Shown here piece by piece: positions 7,081-11,747 of a stretch of 11,747 nucleotides of DNA (positions are counted from its first letter, which is position 1; each line of letters opens with the position of its first letter). Source of the stretch: Bacillota bacterium (GTDB lineage: Bacteria > Bacillota > Clostridia > Lutisporales > Lutisporaceae). The position numbers and the translations under genes were made by a program. The notes beneath the pieces are model-generated. The model made no database searches. It was not told where the DNA came from and was given only the letters and a program-made list of their open reading frames with translations. Where the stretch lies: assembly GCA_023405875.1 (NCBI GenBank), contig JAEXXN010000369.1, positions 1 through 11,747 on the forward strand, in the 5' to 3' direction.

Positions 7081-8571
7081 ATGAATAACAATAATATCCA
7101 GCATTTCGGCTGGGGGCATATAGAATGGATATTTGAGCCGGAATACGGCAATTCCACAAATATAATGCACATAGGAATAACCACCCTGTACCCGGGAATG
7201 AGGCAGACAAAGCATGTGCATTATGGAGACGAGCAGTTCCTGTATGTGCTCTCCGGTAGGGGGCAACAGCTCATAGGAGATGAGCTCACCACAATAGAGA
7301 CAGGTGACAGCTCCCATATAGAAGCAGGCTCTGTCCATGAAACAATAAACATAAGCGACGAACCTCTTGTCCAACTGCTTATTTCTATCCCTGCCAACTT
7401 TGAAAATACCCTGCTTCCCCAGAGCAAGGAGTATAAGCTGTCCGACAGCCGGGATAATAATGATAGCCAGATAAAAATTGACCATAAGATAAGGAGTATG
7501 TATGAGGGGCTTATCCGGTCCCTGAAGGTCCCCCTGTCAATTTTTGATGCTGAAGACAATGCCATAATAGAAGGGCACGGCTATCCTGATTATTGCAGGA
7601 GCAGGTGCAATATTGACGAAAGTCCGTATAACTGCTGTATATATGGGATCAAGGACAACTATTCCTCACCCCATTACAGCGATCCCTCGGCCTTCATATG
7701 CCCCTATGGCCTGACAGTCTTTGTGATACCTATACAGCTCCAGGACAAGGTCATAGGAATAATAAGGGGAGGGCATATCAGGACCTCTCCCGATAATCCC
7801 GACTACGTTCCCGAAGCAAGGATGAAGGCTATTTCACTTCAGATAAAAAAGCTGAGCAAAAGCATTGTGAATTTTTACAGGTTTGCAAATACAGAGGTGC
7901 AGCTCCAGGATATTTCCAGACATGAAATGATGCTGGAGGAATCTTTGAAATCAACTCAGGAAAAGGTATTGAGCATACAGATCAACAATCATTTCCTGTT
8001 TAATACCCTTAATGCCCTTGCAGGCCTTGCAGTAAAGGAAAATGCCTTTAAAACCTACGAATCCATTATAAGCCTGTCGAAAATGTTCAGGTATTCCCTG
8101 AAAACCGGCAGCAATCTGGTAAAACTGAGGAATGAGCTGGATTATCTTGTGGACTTCATTGATCTCCAGAAGCTCAGATACAGCGAAAGGCTTGAAGTAA
8201 GCTTTGACATTGCAGAGGAGATAAAGGATATCGTACTTCCCTTCAACTGCCTGCAGCCCATCCTGGAAAACTGCTTTATCCACGGCTTCCGGGACAAGAA
8301 AGACAAGCTGAGGATCGTGGTATCGGGAAGAAGAGAAGGAGATAGAGTGATCCTTGAGATCTGTGATAACGGTACCGGAATGGATGAAAAAGCTGTAAAC
8401 GCTTTAAACGACAGAGTTCATCAGGATAGAAACGGAGGAGCGCTCAGCGGTTTACAGATGATATATTCAAAATTGAAATCCTTTTATAACGAAGCTTTTA
8501 CTTTTGAAATATCAAGTGGATTGGATAAGGGAACAAGTACAAAAATTACTATTTATGATAAATTGATTTAA
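7081..8571 (+). CDS. Soluble sensor histidine kinase with cupin and PocR-type domains (YesM/LytS class)
   Basis: This 496-residue protein has no membrane segment, so it senses cytoplasmic signals. Residues about 20-110 are a cupin barrel with the metal-site pattern H45-x-H47-x3-E51 and H86. Residues about 130-270 resemble the PocR ligand-binding domain, with a cysteine group (C172, C176, C185, C186, C207) and the core CPYGLTVFVIPI followed by VIGIIRGG. A short helical stretch (about 275-300) leads to the phosphoacceptor region IQINNHFLFNTLN with H304, and then a GHKL ATPase domain with N-box ENCFIHG (N397) and ICDNGTGMD (D429). The usual QINPHF motif of this class has Asn303 in place of proline, and the final glycine-rich lid (GALSGLQM) is loose. 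ATG 7081 follows AAGGAGGG by about 9 nt. The response regulator gene downstream is its likely partner. Known PocR domains are thought to bind small hydrocarbon derivatives; the ligand here is unknown. Confidence 0.9.
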   Translation: MNNNNIQHFGWGHIEWIFEPEYGNSTNIMHIGITTLYPGMRQTKHVHYGDEQFLYVLSGRGQQLIGDELTTIETGDSSHIEAGSVHETINISDEPLVQLLISIPANFENTLLPQSKEYKLSDSRDNNDSQIKIDHKIRSMYEGLIRSLKVPLSIFDAEDNAIIEGHGYPDYCRSRCNIDESPYNCCIYGIKDNYSSPHYSDPSAFICPYGLTVFVIPIQLQDKVIGIIRGGHIRTSPDNPDYVPEARMKAISLQIKKLSKSIVNFYRFANTEVQLQDISRHEMMLEESLKSTQEKVLSIQINNHFLFNTLNALAGLAVKENAFKTYESIISLSKMFRYSLKTGSNLVKLRNELDYLVDFIDLQKLRYSERLEVSFDIAEEIKDIVLPFNCLQPILENCFIHGFRDKKDKLRIVVSGRREGDRVILEICDNGTGMDEKAVNALNDRVHQDRNGGALSGLQMIYSKLKSFYNEAFTFEISSGLDKGTSTKITIYDKLI

Positions 8572-8616
8572 GCTGTTGTGATGGCTGATAACGAGTTGAG
8601 CTCCGGTGGTTTTTAT

Positions 8617-8664
8617 ATGCCTGAAGTAATAGGATTATTAGGTATTGGAGGGGATTTCTATTAA
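8617..8664 (+). CDS. Possible 15-codon leader peptide overlapping the regulator start
   Basis: ATG 8617 opens a 15-codon frame (MPEVIGLLGIGGDFY) whose TAA (8662-8664) overlaps the presumed ATT start (8660-8662) of the response regulator. This is the arrangement used for translational coupling. The site before it (GGTGG, about 8 nt upstream) is weak. So short a frame may be chance; it is listed because of its position relative to the unusual start. Confidence 0.2.
   Translation: MPEVIGLLGIGGDFY
8647..8653 (+). promoter_or_regulatory. Ribosome binding site that argues for an ATT start
   Basis: GGAGGGG is the only strong Shine-Dalgarno sequence before the response regulator. It stands 6 nt before ATT 8660-8662. 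The in-frame TTG at 8645 overlaps the start of this site and has only a poor AGG upstream, and no ATG or GTG lies in frame nearby. Confidence 0.65.
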
Positions 8665-9355
8665 AACAGCAATTATTGTTGATGATGAAGAATTATCTTA
8701 TGAATTAATAAAATATCTCATCATAAAATTCCATTTACCCATCAATATAGTAGGACAAGCGGCTGCAGGAGATGAAGCCCTGGAGCTGATTCACCGCCTG
8801 AGACCGGATATAGTTTTCCTCGATATAGAAATGCCCAAATATAATGGCATTGAGGTAATGGAAAGAATAAAAGCCTCATATGCCGGGACGATCAGGTTTA
8901 TTGTCATTACGGCCTACAGCTATTTTTATTATGCACAGGCATCATTACGTTTGGGAGCCAAGGACATATTATTGAAACCCATCGAGCCAAAGCAATTTAT
9001 AGAAACCATGGAACGGGTAATGGGCTATAAATATACTGATAATAGTACCTTTAACGATATATTGGAATATGTCAATGACAATTTTGAAAAGCCCATGAGC
9101 CTGGATGCTGTTGCCGGGGAATTCCATATTAACTCTACCTATATTTCCAGGATGTTTAAAAAGTATACCAAGGTCAGCTTCATAACATATATAAATGAAT
9201 TAAGAATAAAAAAAGCCCTGGAGCTGCTGAAGGATACCGATTTATCAATTAAGGAAATAGCCCAGAGAGTCGGATATAACAATCTGAATTACTTTTACAG
9301 AAATTTCAAAGCCGTTACAGGAACCACTCCTAAATTATTTAAAGGCGAAGGCTAG
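8660..9355 (+). CDS. AraC-type response regulator (YesN-like), probable ATT start
   Basis: The product has a receiver domain followed by an AraC DNA-binding domain and pairs with the kinase encoded just upstream. From the ATT start it is 231 residues beginning KTAIIVDDEE after the initiator, the normal start of a receiver domain: acidic pair D8/D9, phosphoacceptor D55 in VFLDIEMP, T84 and K106 in LLKPIEP. Residues about 132-230 carry the two helix-turn-helix motifs of the AraC family (LDAVAGEFHINSTYISRMF and IKEIAQRVGYNNLNYFYRNF). If translation began at TTG 8645 there would be five extra residues and no fitting ribosome binding site. The protein is much shorter than typical YesN because the region between receiver and AraC domains is nearly absent. 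The gene lies 88 bp after the kinase stop and ends at a bidirectional terminator. Targets are unknown; its own operon or neighbouring operons are candidates. Confidence 0.88.
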   Translation: MKTAIIVDDEELSYELIKYLIIKFHLPINIVGQAAAGDEALELIHRLRPDIVFLDIEMPKYNGIEVMERIKASYAGTIRFIVITAYSYFYYAQASLRLGAKDILLKPIEPKQFIETMERVMGYKYTDNSTFNDILEYVNDNFEKPMSLDAVAGEFHINSTYISRMFKKYTKVSFITYINELRIKKALELLKDTDLSIKEIAQRVGYNNLNYFYRNFKAVTGTTPKLFKGEG

Positions 9356-9378
9356 TACTCTGTACCGGCTTATGCAGG

Positions 9379-9422
9379 GCAAATAAAAAAAGCAGCTTCA
9401 ATGAAACTGCTTTTTTATTTGC
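9379..9422. terminator. Bidirectional terminator between converging operons
   Basis: An almost perfect inverted repeat pairs GCAAAT-A7-GCAG with CTGC-T6-ATTTGC. The GCAG/CTGC core closes a short stem flanked by an A-run on one side and a T-run on the other, so it can stop transcripts arriving from the response regulator (plus strand) and from the membrane-protein operon (minus strand). It begins 23 bp after the regulator stop and abuts the 3' end of the opposite gene. Confidence 0.9.
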
Positions 9423-9423
9423 T

Positions 9424-9870
9424 CTATATTTGTCCCAGCAGCCTTAATACTATATCAGCTATAATAGCCGAGCTCAAATAGGTTCCTATTATTACGACTA
9501 TGCCCAGAACAATTATTCTCCAGCCTGTTTTCTTCAGAGACTCAATGTTCTTTCCCGTATATATACCGGCATATCCAAGTATGGGAGTTGCTAATGCCAG
9601 GAAATTGACTTTTGAAACATACTCAGTTATTACTGCCGAACCTGGAACGCCCGGTATTGTCATTATTGCAGCCAGTGTAACAATATAAGCTACCTGAGGG
9701 ATTTTGACCGGGATAACCTTAGCCAGGATTATTCCTACAGCCGCAAATAATACTAATATTATCATACCGGGAAGTGCCTCTATTACATTGACCTTGTATC
9801 CGACAAAATTCCCTATAATGGAAATCGCGGCTGTAATCAGCAATATTATAAATGTGTCTTTAAGCTTCAT
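9424..9870 (-). CDS. Small multi-span membrane protein, probable partner of the DUF3100-like protein
   Basis: This 148-residue protein is very hydrophobic, with about four to five membrane segments (roughly 7-25, 34-53, 59-75, 89-106 and 116-140). It has few charged residues apart from loops such as GKNIESLKKTGWR. I do not recognise a specific family; the last part (KKTGW, then a long hydrophobic helix ending GTYLSSAIIADIV) recalls the style of secondary transporters of the bile/citrate-glutamate type, which is weak evidence. The start ATG 9870 follows GGGAGGT by about 8 nt and overlaps the end of the upstream membrane protein gene by 11 bp, so the two are probably co-translated and may form one transporter from two chains. 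It ends directly at the shared terminator. Confidence 0.8.
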   Translation of the reverse strand: MKLKDTFIILLITAAISIIGNFVGYKVNVIEALPGMIILVLFAAVGIILAKVIPVKIPQVAYIVTLAAIMTIPGVPGSAVITEYVSKVNFLALATPILGYAGIYTGKNIESLKKTGWRIIVLGIVVIIGTYLSSAIIADIVLRLLGQI

Positions 9871-10678
9871 TTTGCTTGACCTCCCTCTTTTCAGGAACTG
9901 GTGGATATTCGCCGTATTTCAGCCTGTAGCTCTTCCTGTACAGCCATTCAGACATAGGAAGTGCGATCCAGATGGACATATATAGGCCGTCCAGCCCGGT
10001 AAACACATTACTTGCAGCCCCAAAGGCCGTTATCATATCCGCCATATCGGGGAACATTGCAACCAAAGACCCGACCCCTGCCGTTGTCATACTTGCTGAC
10101 CCAACACCGCATGCCATTGCAAGAGCGTATGGGTGCAAGGGTGTAAATGCCGCCAGGAAGCTTGCAAATAATCCGACAAATATAGCTCCAAATACTGTTC
10201 CAACTACATAGACTCCAAGAACACCCTGTCCTTCTTCGCTGTCAAGTCCAAACTTTTCTCCGACTAATGCAACATTTGGCTCTCTTGAAATAGAGTGCCC
10301 TCCTCCGATCGTTTCTCTCTTCAAGCCGATAAATACACCCAGCGGAATAGCCAATAATGGTGGTCCCAGGTTACCAAGCTCTTGCAGGATCAATGCCGGA
10401 CTTGCCGCTAAAATTTTGGGCAGCGTAGGTCCGATATTGGCGCCATACTTAGCCATCAAAAGCATCAGCGTTATGCCCAACAATGAGCCTGCATCGTCCA
10501 TATCCTTTTCTTTGGCGACCTTTAAAAATTTAGGCGTTAAAAATACACCTATTACCATTGCATACAGCATAGGGAGCAGTACTATGGATCCGGGTCCGAT
10601 TTTAAATCTTAGTACACCGATAAACTCAGCTATAGCTACTAACCCTAATACTATAAGATGCAGTCTGATATTTTTCAT
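9860..10678 (-). CDS. DUF3100-like integral membrane protein, probable transporter subunit
   Basis: This 272-residue protein has about seven to eight membrane segments and glycine-rich loops, with GVGSASMTTAGVGSLVAMFPDMADMI at roughly 190-215 as the most distinctive part, and a charged cytoplasmic tail (EYPPVPEKREVKQNEA). It resembles proteins annotated DUF3100, which as I recall are often found beside M20 amidohydrolases in Bacillota; this is from memory and unverified. ATG 10678 follows AGAGGTGA, which overlaps the stop of the amidohydrolase gene, with only 4 bp between the genes. The neighbour suggests movement of an amino acid conjugate, peptide or free amino acid across the membrane, but the substrate and direction are unknown. 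The following small membrane protein overlaps it by 11 bp. Confidence 0.75.
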   Translation of the reverse strand: MKNIRLHLIVLGLVAIAEFIGVLRFKIGPGSIVLLPMLYAMVIGVFLTPKFLKVAKEKDMDDAGSLLGITLMLLMAKYGANIGPTLPKILAASPALILQELGNLGPPLLAIPLGVFIGLKRETIGGGHSISREPNVALVGEKFGLDSEEGQGVLGVYVVGTVFGAIFVGLFASFLAAFTPLHPYALAMACGVGSASMTTAGVGSLVAMFPDMADMITAFGAASNVFTGLDGLYMSIWIALPMSEWLYRKSYRLKYGEYPPVPEKREVKQNEA

Positions 10679-10682
10679 TTTC

Positions 10683-11747
10683 TCACCTCTTATCTTTAAT
10701 ATAAGAAATCCCGTGAAGAACCATATTGCTCATTGCAGCAGAAGCATAGATAATTGCACGGTCATCTCCGTCAAATTTGGGGTTATGCCATACATAGTTC
10801 ATGTCCTTTTCTTTATTCCCCACTCCAAGCCAGAAGAAGAAACCGGGAACCTTCTCCATAAATATGGCAAAGTCTTCTCCTCCCATTGAGGGCATCGGGT
10901 CAACGATATTTTCCTCTCCCAATATTTCTTTTGTTGCGTCGTAGGCTAATTTAGCCAGTTCTTCGCTGTTAAATACCGCCGGCAAGTCGAAAATATACTC
11001 CAGTTCCACATCTACCATATAAGCCCTTGCCGTACTTTCCAGCACTTCCTTTATTCTTTTCGGCAGCATTTCTCTTACCTCAGGGTTAAAGCTTCTTACC
11101 GTTCCTGACATTTCTACCAGCTCAGAAATGACATTGTTCGCCGTACCGGAGTGGAAGGTTCCTATAGAGATAACCGCTGAATCCAATGGACTGACATTGC
11201 GGCTTACTATTGTCTGCAAGCTCATCAGCATGGCTGATGCGGCTATAATGGGATCTCTTGTGGCATTGGGTATTGCTCCGTGACCCCCTTTCCCTTTTAC
11301 TTTTATCCTTATTGTATCAACAGCTGCCATTAGTCCGCCTTTTTTAACGGCAATTTTGCCCCAGGGTATCTCAGGATTATTGTGAAGCCCAAAGATCAAG
11401 TCCGCCTTAACATCTGTAAATAATCCCTTTTCAACCATTAATTTTGCGCCCTTATTGACTTCTTCCGCAGGTTGAAACACAAAAATTACATTGCCTTCCA
11501 GTTCTTCTTTCATACCGGCCAAAATAATTGCAGCGCCAATTACGGCTGCCGTATGGATATCATGTCCGCAGGCATGCATTACCCCATCTATTTTAGACTT
11601 ATAGGGTATATCTCTCAATTCCTGGATGGGAAGTGCGTCAATATCACCTCTTAATGCAATTACAGGTCCGTCCGCTTTTCCTCTTAATAGGCCCACAACG
11701 CCGGTTTCCAGCCCTATCTCGATTATCTCGATGCCTAAGGACACCAG
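10683..11747 (-). CDS. M20D-family amidohydrolase (HipO/AbgB-like), 5' end beyond window
   Basis: The frame is open to the right edge (354 codons plus stop), and about 40 N-terminal residues typical of the family are missing, so the GTG at 11742-11744 is probably not the start. Counting from that GTG, the metal site is C59 and H61 in MHACGHD, E95 in QPAEE, H121 in FGLHNNP and H320 in VWHNP, the cysteine-containing site of subfamily M20D. GDIDALPI (33-40), the dimerisation segment starting KGKGGHGAIPN (150-160) and SMGGEDFA (286-293) are also present. Such enzymes cut amide bonds of N-acyl or conjugated amino acids (hippurate, indole-acetyl amino acids, N-acetyl-diaminopimelate, p-aminobenzoyl-glutamate). 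The exact substrate cannot be read from this sequence. It is probably cytoplasmic and is followed, 4 bp downstream, by a DUF3100-like membrane protein, suggesting import-and-hydrolyse coupling. Confidence 0.9.
   Translation of the reverse strand: MVSLGIEIIEIGLETGVVGLLRGKADGPVIALRGDIDALPIQELRDIPYKSKIDGVMHACGHDIHTAAVIGAAIILAGMKEELEGNVIFVFQPAEEVNKGAKLMVEKGLFTDVKADLIFGLHNNPEIPWGKIAVKKGGLMAAVDTIRIKVKGKGGHGAIPNATRDPIIAASAMLMSLQTIVSRNVSPLDSAVISIGTFHSGTANNVISELVEMSGTVRSFNPEVREMLPKRIKEVLESTARAYMVDVELEYIFDLPAVFNSEELAKLAYDATKEILGEENIVDPMPSMGGEDFAIFMEKVPGFFFWLGVGNKEKDMNYVWHNPKFDGDDRAIIYASAAMSNMVLHGISYIKDKR

Noticed and set aside
6946..7485. A 179-codon minus-strand frame across the hydrolase-kinase junction
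   Set aside because: It opposes two well-supported genes and shows no family signature.
8645..9355. Response regulator starting at TTG 8645
   Set aside because: The TTG overlaps the only good ribosome binding site and would add five residues before a canonical receiver start; kept only as the alternative.
1..11747. CRISPR arrays, tRNA or rRNA genes, insertion sequences, phage or defence genes
   Set aside because: No regularly spaced repeats, cloverleaf patterns, transposase motifs or terminal inverted repeats were seen on either strand.

Overview
The window looks like a chromosomal segment of an anaerobic member of the Bacillota, probably class Clostridia. The clues are low-to-moderate GC, heavy use of ATA (Ile) and AGG (Arg) codons in all genes, strong GGAGG-type ribosome binding sites, and the gene content: a tryptophanase under sigma-54 control, a YesM/YesN-like two-component pair, and an M20D amidohydrolase next to DUF3100-like membrane proteins. 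This assignment is inferred from gene types and composition; no rRNA or other marker is present. I see no tRNA, rRNA, CRISPR array, insertion sequence or phage gene.

Left part, minus strand (1-5871). A sigma-54 activator with a PAS sensor domain (4519-5871) lies upstream of a tryptophanase gene, tnaA (2882-4264). The 254-bp gap between them holds a well-formed -24/-12 promoter, with GG and GC separated by exactly 10 bases, pointing into tnaA. It also holds three related 17-bp palindromes of the form TGTATC-N5-GATACA at the distances usual for enhancer sites. The local reading is that the activator senses a signal through its PAS domain, binds the palindromes and switches on tryptophan breakdown to indole, pyruvate and ammonia. 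A GC-rich hairpin ends tnaA. Beyond it is a large protein (1-2664, cut by the window edge) that joins two receiver domains to a PEP-synthase-type ATP-grasp domain.

Middle part, plus strand (6211-9355). A divergent operon with its own sigma-70 type promoter encodes an alpha/beta hydrolase, a membrane-free sensor kinase with a cupin and a PocR-type ligand domain, and an AraC-type response regulator. The regulator appears to start with the very rare codon ATT, because the only good ribosome binding site lies inside the alternative TTG-started frame. The two regulatory units share a 339-bp divergent control region (5872-6210).

Right part, minus strand (9424-11747). An M20D amidohydrolase (5' end beyond the window) is followed closely by two multi-span membrane proteins, the first DUF3100-like. 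Spacings of 4 bp and an 11-bp overlap indicate one operon. A bidirectional hairpin terminator (9379-9422) separates it from the converging regulator gene. A plausible but unproven reading is uptake or export of an N-acyl or peptide-like amino acid conjugate together with its hydrolysis. The two regulator systems and the amidohydrolase unit may form a peripheral amino acid or aromatic metabolite module, but only the tnaA-activator link is well supported by sequence.
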